The notes below the pieces were generated by a model. The model ran no database searches. It was not told the DNA's origin and worked only from the letters and a program-made list of their open reading frames with translations. A program made the translations under genes and the position numbers. Below, one piece after another: positions 8,207-16,159 of a stretch of DNA of 30,528 bases. Each line of letters opens with the position of its first letter. Position 1 is the stretch's first letter. The stretch comes from Clostridia bacterium. GTDB lineage: Bacteria; Bacillota_A; Clostridia; Christensenellales; Aristaeellaceae. The DNA lies in NCBI GenBank assembly GCA_017525805.1, contig JAFXSH010000007.1:1-30528 (forward strand), read 5' to 3'.

Positions 8207-8230
8207 ATATCAGAGAATGAAACCCTTTAT

Positions 8231-8289
8231 GGCTTTCTTGGAAGGGGGCGGGGGAACCATTCTTTGGCCTCCAGAGAATGGTTTTCCCC
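8231..8289 (+). repeat. Dispersed palindromic element, copy 1
   Basis: Flank GGCTTTCTTGGAAGGGGGC (8231-8249) leads into an imperfect hairpin: GGGGAACCATTCTTTGG (8251-8267) against 8271-8289, with two extra T and one G-U. It fills the gap between the convergent M56 and anti-sigma genes. The same flank and hairpin plan recur, inverted, at 15121-15182 and 19994-20061. Confidence 0.65.
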
Positions 8290-8302
8290 GGAAAAATCCT
8301 TA

Positions 8303-9244
8303 TTATTGCATCGCTTCCTGGAACGCTTCAAAGAATTCCGGGCAGGCCCAGGTGCCGCAGGCGATCAGGCGCTCGCCGTTGACGGCCATTTGCAGCACGA
8401 TGCCGTTGCTCAACTGGATCAGCAGGGATTGGTTGGATTCGCTGCCGCCCGCCCGCAGGAAGGAGGCATTACTCGTCAGGATGCCCACCAGCCGCTGGGC
8501 GGCGGAAGCGTCGTTCACCGTGCCCACGCCGGACAGCTCCAGGGCCACGGCGCTGGACGCCTTTAAGGTATCGGCCAGGGATTCTCTTCCTACCAGAGCG
8601 TTATCCCCGAAGGAAACCCGCTGGAATACCCGCGTCTGGCCGTTCACGTTGGCGGCGGCTAAGGCCCCGTTCATGCCGCTGACGGCGTACACCGTTTCGC
8701 CAGCCGCCACCACGTTGGAGCAGATACCGTTCCGGTCCGCCAGGGCCGGTTCGCTGGTGAAGGTATCCACCGTGCCCAAGCTCTGGCCTAAGAGCGAGCC
8801 GGAAATGGAGGTGGGGTTGGTCAGCATGCGGTAATAGCGGCCGTTCACCCCGATCAGGGGGAAGTTGCCGCCGCTCATGGGCGCCCAAATGCTGCGGTAG
8901 GAGGGATTCTTGGAGGAACGGATGGTGATGCTGCCCGCAGGCACGTCCAGCGCAGTCTTATCGCCGATGGTCACGCTGCCCGCCGGATAGCTCTCGATCA
9001 GGGGCGTATCGGTGGGGGTGGGCCCGTTGCCCCGCAGGGCGGGCAGGGCAAAAGCCACGGCCCCGATCAGCACCGCGACGGCGCACAGCGCGGCGGCCAG
9101 CCGGGGCGCGAAAGCACGCCGGGGCGGCGACGCCTTTTCCCGCGCGGCCCGCAGGATTTTTCGTTTCAGCTGTTCATCGGCTGTCAGGCCGCTTTGCTCG
9201 GCGATTTCCGGCAAGGTATGCAGCCTTTCTTCCACGCTCTTCAT
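8303..9244 (-). CDS. Putative membrane anti-sigma factor with extracytoplasmic domain
   Basis: A single-pass membrane protein of 313 residues: a charged cytoplasmic N-terminus (1-47), one helix (LAAALCAVAVLIGAVAFALPAL, about 48-69) and a long outside region of about 240 residues rich in Ser, Gly and Asn without a motif I can name. Its ATG at 9244 overlaps the stop of the ECF sigma gene (TCAT, 9241-9244), so the two are translationally coupled. By position and topology it should hold the sigma factor inactive until an envelope signal arrives. No zinc-binding HxxxCxxC anti-sigma motif is present. The function is inferred from context only. Confidence 0.65.
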   Translation of the reverse strand: MKSVEERLHTLPEIAEQSGLTADEQLKRKILRAAREKASPPRRAFAPRLAAALCAVAVLIGAVAFALPALRGNGPTPTDTPLIESYPAGSVTIGDKTALDVPAGSITIRSSKNPSYRSIWAPMSGGNFPLIGVNGRYYRMLTNPTSISGSLLGQSLGTVDTFTSEPALADRNGICSNVVAAGETVYAVSGMNGALAAANVNGQTRVFQRVSFGDNALVGRESLADTLKASSAVALELSGVGTVNDASAAQRLVGILTSNASFLRAGGSESNQSLLIQLSNGIVLQMAVNGERLIACGTWACPEFFEAFQEAMQ

Positions 9245-9759
9245 TGCGCGTCCCTCTCCTTTAAAATTTCCTCTAATTTTTTGCGGCCCCGGCTCAGGCG
9301 GCTGGAAATGGTGCCCTCCGGCACATGCAGCATTTCCGAAATCTCCGCGATGCCGTAGCCTTGGTAATAATGCAGCAAAATCACGTCCCGGAAGTCCGCC
9401 GGCAGGCGGCGGATGCTGTTCAGCAGGTCCTGCTTTTCCAGGTTTTCATCCATCCGGTCCGGGGCGGGGGCCAATTCCATGGCCGGGCTGCCCAGCACCA
9501 CGCGCTTGACCCACGCCGCGCGCCATATGTCCCGGCACCGGTTCAGCGCCACTTTCAGCAGCCAGGGCTTTTCGTGGCCCTCTTCCAAATCGGGGGCGCT
9601 GGTCAGCAGCCGCACGAACACGTCCTGGGTCACGTCTTCGGCCTGGTGCCGGTCCCCCAAATAAAAGTAGCTCACCCGCAGTACGTCGTTGGCGTATTTC
9701 TCGTACAGCGCCTCAAATCGCCCCTCGTCCATACGGGCGGTCTGCGTCCGCTCACTCAT
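9241..9759 (-). CDS. ECF-type RNA polymerase sigma factor
   Basis: A sigma-70 family protein of the extracytoplasmic-function group, about 172 residues. Region 2 is at about residues 14-75 (FEALYEKYANDVLRVSYFYL, then AEDVTQDVFVRLL) and region 4 at about 112-165 (LPADFRDVILLHYYQGY, then HVPEGTISSRLSRGRKKL). The frame is open to a GTG at 9807, but GGGAAGGA sits 11 bases before the ATG at 9759, so I prefer that start. The anti-sigma-like gene overlaps its end by 4 bases. Targets are unknown; other copies of its promoter cannot be recognised in this window. Confidence 0.9.
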   Translation of the reverse strand: MSERTQTARMDEGRFEALYEKYANDVLRVSYFYLGDRHQAEDVTQDVFVRLLTSAPDLEEGHEKPWLLKVALNRCRDIWRAAWVKRVVLGSPAMELAPAPDRMDENLEKQDLLNSIRRLPADFRDVILLHYYQGYGIAEISEMLHVPEGTISSRLSRGRKKLEEILKERDAQ

Positions 9760-9856
9760 ACAACGATATATCCTTCCCATTTCTTGCAAAAAATACAAAA
9801 CTTTCACGGAAAATTTTTTCTCCGTCCGGCGGGACGGTGTTTTTCCGTTCCATTTT

Positions 9857-9886
9857 ATTATAAACCCGCCCCGGTGCGGCGGTCAA
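9857..9886 (-). promoter_or_regulatory. Housekeeping-type promoter of the sigma/anti-sigma operon
   Basis: On the minus strand, TTGACC (9886-9881) and TATAAT (9862-9857) are 18 bases apart, about 100 bases upstream of the chosen start. The leader contains a small perfect hairpin (CCGTCC/GGACGG, about 9822-9837). Confidence 0.65.
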
Positions 9887-9997
9887 GCAAGAAATCGGAA
9901 GGGAAAGAGTATTCCGGGGCAGCGGCGGGAAGCCGTTTTCGTACTGTGCGTATGTATTTTGGAAAACGAGAAAAATTGAACTTTTTGCCCTCACGCA

Positions 9998-10026
9998 TTG
10001 CAAATCAGTGCCGTTTGCGGTAAAAT
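9998..10026 (+). promoter_or_regulatory. Promoter of the 5'-nucleotidase gene
   Basis: TTGCAA (9998-10003) and TAAAAT (10021-10026) with 17-base spacing, 48 bases before the ATG at 10075. Confidence 0.65.
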
Positions 10027-10074
10027 AAATACAGGTCAAATTCATTCCCATACATTCATCAAGGAGGAAAGAAC

Positions 10075-11739
10075 ATGAAAAAAATTCTGAGCTTGATCCT
10101 TGCACTGGCTCTGCTGCTGGGCTGCGCCGCCTTCGCGGAAGAAGAAGCCAAGCTGGATAAGAACCTGGTGATCCTGTACACCAGCGACGTTCACTGCGGC
10201 ATCGACCAGGGCTGGGGTTATGCCGGCCTGTACGCCGTAAAGCAGAGCCTGTCCAAGGACAACTATGTGCTGCTGGTGGACGACGGCGACGCCATCCAGG
10301 GCGAACCCATCGGCACCATGACCACAGGCGGCGTCATCATCGACATCATGAACGCCATGGGCTATGACTTCGCTATCCCCGGCAACCATGAATTCGACTA
10401 CGGCATGGAGCGTTTCCTGGAACTGACGCAAAAGGCCAATTTCCCCTATCTGAGCTGCAACTTCAATAAGGAAGGCGAGCTGGTGTTCGCGCCCTACGCC
10501 ATCAAGGAATTGGGCGGCGTGAAAATCGCCTTCGTGGGCGTGACCACCCCATTGACGCCCCGTTCCTCCACCCCCAAGTACTTCATGAATGAAAACGGCG
10601 AATTCATTTACGGCTTCCTGCAAGATCAGACCGGCGAAGCCGTGTACGCCGCCGTGCAGAACGCTGTAGACGAAGCCCGCGCTCAGGGCGCTTCCTATGT
10701 GGTCGTAATGGGCCATATGGGCAACGAAGACGAAGTGACTCCCTGGAAGTACAGCGACGTGATCGCCAACACCACCGGCATCGACGCCTGGCTGGACGGC
10801 CACAGCCACGACACCGATCAGGTGATCATGAAGAACAAAGACGGCCAGGACGTGGTCCGCTCTGCCTGCGGCACCAAGCTGGCCAGCATCGGCGCCCTGA
10901 CCATCTCCACAGACGGCAAGATTTCTTCCAAACTTTATACCTGGAATCAGGATGTTTCCGCCCCTGCGCTGCTGGGCCTGGACAACCCCGCCAGCCAGGC
11001 GGTAGCCGAAGCCTCCAAGGTGCTGAGCGATAAGCTGCAGCAGGTCGTCGCTTCCACCACCGTGGATCTGATCATCTACGATCCCGTAGCCATCACCGCG
11101 GAGGGCAAGCCCGTGCGCATCATCCGCAACACCGAAACCAACCTGGGCGACCTGTGCGCCGACGCTTACCTGGATCAGTCCGGCGACGCCGACATCGCGC
11201 TGATCAACGGCGGCGGCATCCGCGTGTCCATCAAGAAGGGCGACATCACCCTGAACGATATCCTGAAGGTGCATCCCTTTGGCAACAGCCTGACCGTGAT
11301 CGAAGCCACCGGCCAGCAGGTGCTGGACGCCCTGGAATGGAGCGTGCACTCCATGCCCGGCGAATTCGGCGGCTTCGACCATGTGGCGGGCCTCACCTAT
11401 GAAGTGGACCCCACCATCCCCACCCCCTGCGTGGAAGACGGCAACAACTGGTTCGATCATGTGGACGAAACCATGGAGCGCCGCGTGCGCAACGTGCTGG
11501 TGGCCGGCGAACCCATTGATCCCGCCAAGACCTACAAGGTTGTGTCCCACGACTATCAGTTGCTGGAACACGGCGACGGCTACACCATGTTCGACGGCTG
11601 TACGGTGCTCCAGGAATCCGTGAAGCTGGACAACCAGGTGCTGATCGATTACATCACCGGCACCCTGGGCGGCGTTGTGGGCGAAGGCTATGAGAATCCC
11701 TACGGCCAGGGACGCGTCGTTTCCGTGAACGCTGAATAA
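10075..11739 (+). CDS. Secreted 5'-nucleotidase / 2',3'-cyclic phosphodiesterase family enzyme (UshA-like)
   Basis: An exported metallophosphatase of 554 residues that would strip phosphate from nucleotides outside the cell. A signal peptide covers residues 1-21 (cut after AFA, or possibly lipidated at Cys17 in LLGC). The two-metal site is complete: Asp38 and His40 (TSDVHCG), Asp72 (DDGDAIQG), Asn104-His105 (GNHEFDYG), His214 (MGHMG), His243/His245 (DGHSHD). The C-terminal nucleotidase domain has INGGGIRVSIKKGD near 375 and HGDGYTMF near 500, the usual base-binding region. AAGGAGG precedes the ATG. Its own promoter and terminator make it a single-gene unit. Substrate range within the family is not predictable. 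Confidence 0.92.
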   Translation: MKKILSLILALALLLGCAAFAEEEAKLDKNLVILYTSDVHCGIDQGWGYAGLYAVKQSLSKDNYVLLVDDGDAIQGEPIGTMTTGGVIIDIMNAMGYDFAIPGNHEFDYGMERFLELTQKANFPYLSCNFNKEGELVFAPYAIKELGGVKIAFVGVTTPLTPRSSTPKYFMNENGEFIYGFLQDQTGEAVYAAVQNAVDEARAQGASYVVVMGHMGNEDEVTPWKYSDVIANTTGIDAWLDGHSHDTDQVIMKNKDGQDVVRSACGTKLASIGALTISTDGKISSKLYTWNQDVSAPALLGLDNPASQAVAEASKVLSDKLQQVVASTTVDLIIYDPVAITAEGKPVRIIRNTETNLGDLCADAYLDQSGDADIALINGGGIRVSIKKGDITLNDILKVHPFGNSLTVIEATGQQVLDALEWSVHSMPGEFGGFDHVAGLTYEVDPTIPTPCVEDGNNWFDHVDETMERRVRNVLVAGEPIDPAKTYKVVSHDYQLLEHGDGYTMFDGCTVLQESVKLDNQVLIDYITGTLGGVVGEGYENPYGQGRVVSVNAE

Positions 11740-11779
11740 TCCCGCATGATTGCCCCATAAAAAGGGTTCTCATCAAAAT

Positions 11780-11819
11780 GGACGCTGGCATCGATTCGGT
11801 GCCAGCGTCCTTCGTTTCA
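11780..11819 (+). terminator. Terminator after the 5'-nucleotidase gene
   Basis: A perfect 11-base-pair stem GGACGCTGGCA/TGCCAGCGTCC (11780-11790 with 11800-11810) is followed by the T-rich TTCGTTTCATT. Confidence 0.85.
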
Positions 11820-11892
11820 TTTCGGCGCGATGGTCAAGGGGCGGTTTCTATGACATTTGGAACGCCCAAAAGCGGTTTTGGAGCAAATCACC

Positions 11893-11921
11893 TTTTCCGA
11901 AGGCTGAAACCGTGCTACAAT
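11893..11921 (+). promoter_or_regulatory. Possible promoter of the NfeD-FloA operon
   Basis: TACAAT (11916-11921) has a weak -35 candidate TTTTCC (11893-11898) 17 bases upstream. The gap after the terminator requires a promoter here, but the -35 match is poor and an alternative sigma factor is possible. Confidence 0.4.
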
Positions 11922-11958
11922 ACGGCCATGAAAACCGGCGAGAAAGGAAGGGATGCCG

Positions 11959-12453
11959 ATGGAAGATGTTTTGAACGTGATCCTGACGAATCTGCCCCTG
12001 ATCTTATGCCTGATCACGGGTGTGGGGCTGCTGGTTGTGGAGGTGTTCGTGCCCGGCTTCGGGCTGCCCGGCATTTCGGGCATGGTGCTGTTGGTGGTGG
12101 GCATCGGCCTCACCTGGAATACCTACGGCGCGGTGGCGGGGCTGGCGGTAACGCTGATCGCTTTAGCGCTGGCGGGCATATCCATATCCGTGTCGGTCAA
12201 ATCCGCCGCCACGGGCAAGCTGAGCAAATCCGCCCTGATCCTCAATGAAGTGACCCAGCCCGTGGAGCATGAGGAGGCCGAGGCCCTGACCGGCAAGGAG
12301 GGCGTCACCGCCACCGTGCTGAACCCCGTGGGCATCGCCGAATTTGACGGCGTGCGGCTTAACGTGGTATCCGAGGGCAGCTACCTGGAAAAGGGCACCA
12401 AGGTGAAGGTCCAGCAGGTAGAGGGTAACAAAATCATCGTAAGGAAAGCATGA
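11959..12453 (+). CDS. NfeD-like membrane protein
   Basis: A short NfeD protein of 164 residues. Two to three membrane helices (about residues 5-75, including LPLILCLITGVGLLVVEVFV and GMVLLVVGIGLTW) precede a C-terminal OB-fold at about 105-164 (GKEGVTATVLNPVGIAEFDG and the end VQQVEGNKIIVRKA). NfeD proteins work with flotillins in membrane microdomains, and here the next gene is floA, 21 bases downstream. The ATG at 11953 sits too close to AAGGAAGG, so the ATG at 11959 is the better start. No NfeD-type serine protease domain is present. Confidence 0.88.
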   Translation: MEDVLNVILTNLPLILCLITGVGLLVVEVFVPGFGLPGISGMVLLVVGIGLTWNTYGAVAGLAVTLIALALAGISISVSVKSAATGKLSKSALILNEVTQPVEHEEAEALTGKEGVTATVLNPVGIAEFDGVRLNVVSEGSYLEKGTKVKVQQVEGNKIIVRKA

Positions 12454-12474
12454 AAATAAAAGGAGGACTGGAAA

Positions 12475-13485
12475 ATGGTACCTGATTTCATGATCGTATG
12501 GTTCATCATTATTGTGGTAGCCATCGTGGTGGCCGCCGTGTTCTTCCGCTACGTGCCCTTAGGGCTGTGGATCAACGCCCGGGCCTCCGGCGCGCCTGTG
12601 AAGATCGTTTCCCTGATCGGTATGCGGTTCCGCCGCATCTCTCCCCAGAAGATCGTGAACGCCTACATAAAGGCCCGGAAAGCGGGCCTGGACGTGACCA
12701 CGGACATGCTGGAAACCCACTTCCTGGCTGGCGGTAATGTGGAACGCGTGATCAACGCCCTGATTTCCGCCAAGCAGGCCAGCATCAACCTGAGCTTCAC
12801 CACCGCCTGCGCCATCGACCTGGCGGGCCGCGACGTGCTCCAGGCCGTGCAGATGAGCGTTCTGCCCAAAGTCATTGAAACGCCCCCTGTGGCCGCTATC
12901 GCCCAGGACGGCATCGAGCTGCGGGCCAAGGCCCGGGTCACCGTGCGCACCAACATTGAACGCCTGGTCGGCGGCGCCGGGGAAGAAACCATCATCGCCC
13001 GCGTCGGCGAGGGCATCGTCACCACCATCGGTTCCTCCACCACCCACAAGGCCGTGCTGGAGAACCCCGATTCCATTTCCCAGACCGTGCTGGAAAAGGG
13101 CCTGGACAAGGGCACCGCTTACGAGATCCTCTCTATCGATATCGCCGACATCGACGTAGGCCGCAACATCGGCGCTCAATTGCAGATGGACCAGGCCGAG
13201 GCTGACCGGCGCATCGCTCAGGCGAAAGCCGAAGAACGCCGCGCCATGGCCGTCGCCCACGAGCAGGAAATGAAAGCCGCCGTGCAGGAGATGCGGGCCA
13301 AGGTCGTCGAAGCCGAAGCCAAGGTGCCTCTGGCCATGGCCGAAGCGCTTCGCGAAGGCAAGCTTGGCGTGATGGATTACTACCAGATGCAGAACACCAT
13401 CGCCGATACCGAAATGCGCAACGGCATCGCCAAGGCCGCCGCGCCCAATACCGACGCCCCCAAGCCCCTGGACGGGAAGAAGTAA
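12475..13485 (+). CDS. floA: Flotillin-like protein FloA
   Basis: A membrane scaffold protein of 336 residues that organises functional membrane microdomains. An N-terminal hydrophobic hairpin (about residues 5-27) is followed by [28 protein letters not shown], the diagnostic FloA start of the SPFH region. A long Ala/Glu-rich coiled coil follows (about 230-300, [20 protein letters not shown]). The length matches Bacillus FloA (about 330). GGAGG precedes the ATG at 12475. NfeD upstream and a small membrane protein downstream probably form one operon. Confidence 0.95.
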   Translation: MVPDFMIVWFIIIVVAIVVAAVFFRYVPLGLWINARASGAPVKIVSLIGMRFRRISPQKIVNAYIKARKAGLDVTTDMLETHFLAGGNVERVINALISAKQASINLSFTTACAIDLAGRDVLQAVQMSVLPKVIETPPVAAIAQDGIELRAKARVTVRTNIERLVGGAGEETIIARVGEGIVTTIGSSTTHKAVLENPDSISQTVLEKGLDKGTAYEILSIDIADIDVGRNIGAQLQMDQAEADRRIAQAKAEERRAMAVAHEQEMKAAVQEMRAKVVEAEAKVPLAMAEALREGKLGVMDYYQMQNTIADTEMRNGIAKAAAPNTDAPKPLDGKK

Positions 13486-13487
13486 AA

Positions 13488-13613
13488 CAGCGTGGAGTTA
13501 GGAGCGGGGAGCGTGGAGTTATATCATGTGCCTGCAATAAGTCCCATGGATTTCCAGGATGAAAGCGGGAAACAAAAGAAAACCCCACCCTCCACCCTCC
13601 ACACTCAACACTG
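13488..13613. repeat. Stuttered inverted repeat, type 2, copy 1
   Basis: The left arm (13488-13520) contains GCGTGGAGTT twice. The right arm (13582-13613) is the imperfect complement, with CCACCCTCCACCCTCCACAC and ACTCAACACTG. The central spacer of about 60 bases holds nothing recognisable. It separates floA from the next gene. A similar element with GAGTTGAG arms lies at 16845-16933. Confidence 0.5.
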
Positions 13614-13633
13614 AACAGAAAGGGGGCCGCGCC

Positions 13634-14197
13634 ATGCCCTTTGCATGGGTCATCATCGTGATCCTGTGGTGGATCGTTTCCGCCATCAGTAAAGCCAAGA
13701 AAAACCAGACGGCGCAGGCGAAGCAGCAAGCCGGGAAGGCGCCGTCCGGGCAGAATACCGTGCGGCAGCACGCCCCAAAGCAGGCGCAGCGTCCGGCTCC
13801 GCAAAAGCCCGCGCCCCGGCCCGCCGCCCCGGCCATGAGCCGCCAGAACGATTGGGACGACGAGGAAGAAAACTGGGACCAGCGGGACGCCCAGCGCGCG
13901 CGTCCCTCCCTCGCGCCCCGGCCTGCCCAGCCTGCGCCGGTGAAGCGCCATGAAACCAAGCCCCTGGAAGCCCATATGCACACCCCCGTCATGGGCATGG
14001 AGGGCACGGGCACCGAAGGCGAGGACTGCTGCCACGAATTCATGCTGGATCAGCGCCTGGAGGAAAAGCCCGCCGATTTCCTGCCCCTCCAGGAGGAAAC
14101 GGAGGCCCTGCGCGCCAAAGCCCTTTTGCAGGGTGTGATTTTCAGCGAAGTCTTGGGCCACAGGCCCGTGAAACGGTACGGAGTCAGGCGGGCGTGA
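13634..14197 (+). CDS. Single-pass membrane protein of unknown function
   Basis: A 187-residue protein: one N-terminal helix (PFAWVIIVILWWIVSAI, about 2-18), a basic stretch, a low-complexity linker rich in Ala, Pro, Gln and Arg (about 25-110), and a more ordered C-terminus (CCHEFMLDQRLEEKPADFLP and ALLQGVIFSEVLGHR). The ATG at 13634 has AAAGGGGG 7 bases upstream; an open frame back to 13559 crosses the repeat and has no such site. The C-terminal GVIFSEVLGPP-like ending is common in short clostridial membrane proteins next to flotillin-type genes. I do not recognise a family with a known role. Confidence 0.75.
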   Translation: MPFAWVIIVILWWIVSAISKAKKNQTAQAKQQAGKAPSGQNTVRQHAPKQAQRPAPQKPAPRPAAPAMSRQNDWDDEEENWDQRDAQRARPSLAPRPAQPAPVKRHETKPLEAHMHTPVMGMEGTGTEGEDCCHEFMLDQRLEEKPADFLPLQEETEALRAKALLQGVIFSEVLGHRPVKRYGVRRA

Positions 14198-14229
14198 AAT
14201 GCTTGATTCCGCAAAATTGAATCGCTCAT

Positions 14230-14260
14230 TCCCGCGTCAATCCGGCGCGGGATTTTCTTT
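14230..14260 (+). terminator. Terminator after the floA operon
   Basis: Stem TCCCGCG/CGCGGGA (14230-14236 with 14246-14252) followed by TTTTCTTT, 33 bases after the stop of the previous gene. Confidence 0.75.
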
Positions 14261-14269
14261 TGCGGGTGC

Positions 14270-14298
14270 TTGTTTTCCCACGGGGTTTGTCGTATTAT
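14270..14298 (+). promoter_or_regulatory. Promoter of the LytTR regulator gene
   Basis: TTGTTT (14270-14275) and TATTAT (14293-14298) are 17 bases apart, directly after the terminator of the previous operon and 46 bases before the start codon. Confidence 0.65.
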
Positions 14299-14344
14299 AT
14301 GAAGGAGATCTATCAACGTATCCGACGAAAGGCGACAAACCATC

Positions 14345-15106
14345 ATGAAGGACAACGATCTGATTTCCGTACTCATTTGTGACGACGATCCCGGCATGCG
14401 GCTGATCCTGCGGAAAAAAATCCAGGCAACCGACGGTTTTTTCGTGGCGGGGGAGGCCGTCACCGGCGAGGAAGCCATGGCCCTGTACGAAAAGCTCACC
14501 CCCCAGGTGGTGTTTTTGGACGTGGACATGCCCGGCAAAACGGGGGTGGAATGCGCCCACCTGATCCAGGACCAGAACCCCGCCTGCATCCTGATTTTCG
14601 CCACGGGCCACGAGGAATACATGGGCGAAGCCTTTGAGGTGTACGCCTTCGATTATTTAGTGAAGCCCTTCAAGCTGGACCGGCTGGAGCAGACCTTGAG
14701 CCGGATTTACGACAGGCTCCACCGGGTGCGGGAGGAATCCGTGCCCTCTCCCCGCCCTGCCGAGAGCAGGACCACGGGGGGGCGCATGATGCTGCGCCAC
14801 AAGGATGGCGTTTCCTTTATTGATTTAGAGGATATCCTCCTGGTGCAGCGGGAAGACCGCGCAACCGTGATCTATACCGAAAACGGGGGCCGTTACGTGC
14901 TCAGCGAAACCCTGTCCGAAACCGAAGCCCGCCTGGATCCCGAAATTTTCTTCCGCTGTCATAAGGGCTATATCATCAACCTGCGCCGCATCAAAAATAT
15001 TACCCCCTACGGCCGGTGGACCTACGTGGTGCAGCTGGAGGGCACCGAGCACGACGCTCTCATCACCCACGAAAAATACGAGGAACTGGAAAAGAAGTTT
15101 GGGTGA
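14345..15106 (+). CDS. LytTR-family response regulator
   Basis: A two-component regulator of 253 residues. The receiver domain (1-125) has the acidic pocket Asp13-Asp15, phosphoacceptor Asp59 (VVFLDVDMPG), Thr87 and Lys107 (LVKPFK), all intact. After a Pro/Ser/Arg linker, the LytTR DNA-binding domain runs from about 147 to the end (RHKDGVSFIDLEDILLVQRE, then RCHKGYIINLRRIKNI). No kinase gene adjoins it, so it is an orphan in this window. The kinase at 25175 belongs to the LytS class that usually serves LytTR regulators but has its own partner. Its stop is followed by a palindromic repeat rather than a T-rich terminator. Confidence 0.93.
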   Translation: MKDNDLISVLICDDDPGMRLILRKKIQATDGFFVAGEAVTGEEAMALYEKLTPQVVFLDVDMPGKTGVECAHLIQDQNPACILIFATGHEEYMGEAFEVYAFDYLVKPFKLDRLEQTLSRIYDRLHRVREESVPSPRPAESRTTGGRMMLRHKDGVSFIDLEDILLVQREDRATVIYTENGGRYVLSETLSETEARLDPEIFFRCHKGYIINLRRIKNITPYGRWTYVVQLEGTEHDALITHEKYEELEKKFG

Positions 15107-15120
15107 GAGACGAAACTTCT

Positions 15121-15182
15121 GGGGGAAACCTCTCTTTGGGGGCCAAAGAGAGGTTTCCCCCAGACCCCTTTCCGAGAAAGCC
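15121..15182 (-). repeat. Dispersed palindromic element, copy 2
   Basis: A perfect 19-base-pair inverted repeat, GGGGGAAACCTCTCTTTGG (15121-15139) with its complement at 15143-15161 and a GGG loop. On the minus strand it is preceded by GGCTTTCTCGGAAAGGGG (15182-15165), the flank seen in copy 1. It lies 14 bases after the LytTR gene and may also serve as its transcript end. Confidence 0.7.
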
Positions 15183-15207
15183 CCCTTTTGTATTTCATGA
15201 TGCAAGC

Positions 15208-15244
15208 AAAAAGACCATCTCCGGCGTCATTGCTGGGGATGGCC
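15208..15244 (-). terminator. Terminator of the small XRE gene
   Basis: Read leftward, GGCCATC (15244-15238) pairs with GATGGTC (15219-15213), with one G-U, and TTTTT follows (15212-15208). It begins 7 bases after the stop codon. Confidence 0.65.
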
Positions 15245-15251
15245 TTTCGTT

Positions 15252-15488
15252 TTATGAATTTGTTTCGTTTCGTGGATATGGCTCTTTTTCATCTGTCAAT
15301 CCTGCCAGATAATCCATACTGGTATGCAGCGCCATGGCGATTCTCTTACATTGTTCAAACGAATAATACCGCTTTCCCGATTCGATTTTTGAATAATCGC
15401 TTTGATCAATGCCTGTCAATAATTGCATTTGAATCTGTGTGAGCTTTCTCTCCTTCCTCAGCGCTTTTAAGCGGCTCATTTCTCCCAT
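15252..15488 (-). CDS. Small XRE-type (Cro/CI) transcriptional regulator
   Basis: A 78-residue protein that is almost entirely one helix-turn-helix domain: LKALRKERKLTQIQMQLLTG, then IDQSDYSKIESGKRYYSFEQ and LAGLTDEKEP. The ATG at 15488 has GAGGTG 8 bases upstream. It is divergent from the Cys-rich gene at 15623, with about 130 bases between. Base use here is more AT-rich than in the operons on either side, which may indicate acquisition. Control of the divergent gene is likely but not shown. Confidence 0.88.
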   Translation of the reverse strand: MGEMSRLKALRKERKLTQIQMQLLTGIDQSDYSKIESGKRYYSFEQCKRIAMALHTSMDYLAGLTDEKEPYPRNETNS

Positions 15489-15537
15489 CTCGGTTTCACC
15501 TCATAACGCCTTAGTTTATGCTCAAATTATGGCGCTA

Positions 15538-15574
15538 TGACCTATTGACAAATAAGGTAAAATTGACCTATAAT
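15538..15574 (+). promoter_or_regulatory. Promoter of the Cys-rich gene with TGACCTAT direct repeats
   Basis: TTGACA (15545-15550) and TATAAT (15569-15574) are 18 bases apart. TGACCTAT occurs at 15538-15545, touching the -35 box, and again at 15564-15571, over the -10 box. Repeats placed on both boxes would suit binding by the divergent XRE protein; this is inference. Confidence 0.65.
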
Positions 15575-15622
15575 TTCGCAAGTTGAAAGACCGGAAGAGC
15601 ATTGTAGATTTGAGGGAAAAGA

Positions 15623-16129
15623 ATGGCCGATTATTGCGGTGAATGCGCACGGTGGGTAAGTTCCAGCGATATTGACGGTGATGGCCGCAGATGGTGCGCT
15701 TATTCCCGCAAATATGAAGAAGCCAATCAAATTATTTACGGGTGCAGAGGCTTCGTGTTCAATGGCTGCATCGTGCTGATCAGGGTATGCGAAATATTGA
15801 ATGAACCGAAAGAAAAATGGCTTGAAGTCTATGAAACGGTGAAAGAAATTTTCGCCGCGCCGGAGCATATGGAATGGCTGTCCGCGTATTTCAGCTTGGG
15901 TCCGCAGATAGCGGATGGGCTTGACGCGGACGATCAGCGCGATCAGTTAGCGAATGAATTGATGAAGGAATATATGCAGCCGGCATATACGCTCTGGCAG
16001 GAAGGAAACATCGAGCAGTCCGCCATGGTTTACAGAGAGATGGTGTCTTATTTGGCGAATCAATATCTTCGTACATTTTTCATAGACGAAAAAGGGCAGC
16101 TGAAAGAAACACCGCCCCCAGCTTTATAA
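15623..16129 (+). CDS. Cys-rich protein of unknown function, CFI-box-like N-terminus
   Basis: A 168-residue soluble protein with GAGGG before the ATG. Cysteines at 5, 8, 25, 41, 49 and 56 cluster in the first third (CGECARW, WCAYSRKY, GCRGF, NGCIVLIRVCEIL), a layout that suggests a small metal-binding knuckle. It resembles the short clostridial proteins in which such a segment precedes a CFI-box-like C-x6-C helix region. The rest is helical (LANELMKEYMQPAYTLW). I cannot give it a function. Neighbouring divergent XRE gene and lower GC suggest a small acquired unit. Confidence 0.7.
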   Translation: MADYCGECARWVSSSDIDGDGRRWCAYSRKYEEANQIIYGCRGFVFNGCIVLIRVCEILNEPKEKWLEVYETVKEIFAAPEHMEWLSAYFSLGPQIADGLDADDQRDQLANELMKEYMQPAYTLWQEGNIEQSAMVYREMVSYLANQYLRTFFIDEKGQLKETPPPAL

Positions 16130-16146
16130 GCCGAGGGCGGTTTTTC
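16111..16146 (+). terminator. Terminator shared by the convergent Cys-rich and MBL genes
   Basis: ACCGCCC (16111-16117) pairs with GGGCGGT (16135-16141), then TTTT; the stem overlaps the stop codon of the rightward gene. The minus-strand reading has only a short T-rich tract, so action on the leftward gene is less sure. Confidence 0.75.
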
Positions 16147-16159
16147 GCGCTGTTTTCTG

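Noticed and set aside
10042..11571. 509-codon open frame antisense to the 5'-nucleotidase gene
   Set aside because: The plus-strand gene has a complete signal peptide and metal motifs; the antisense product is Gly/His/Val-rich without recognisable domains.
14345..15106. Pairing of the orphan LytTR regulator with the LytS-type kinase at 25175
   Set aside because: They are 10 kb apart in different transcripts, and the kinase is translationally coupled to its own XRE-receiver regulator.
15162..15190. Rho-independent terminator directly after copy 2 of the palindrome
   Set aside because: The bases after the stem are C-rich (AGACCCC), not a T run; the element is better described as a repeat that might still end transcripts.
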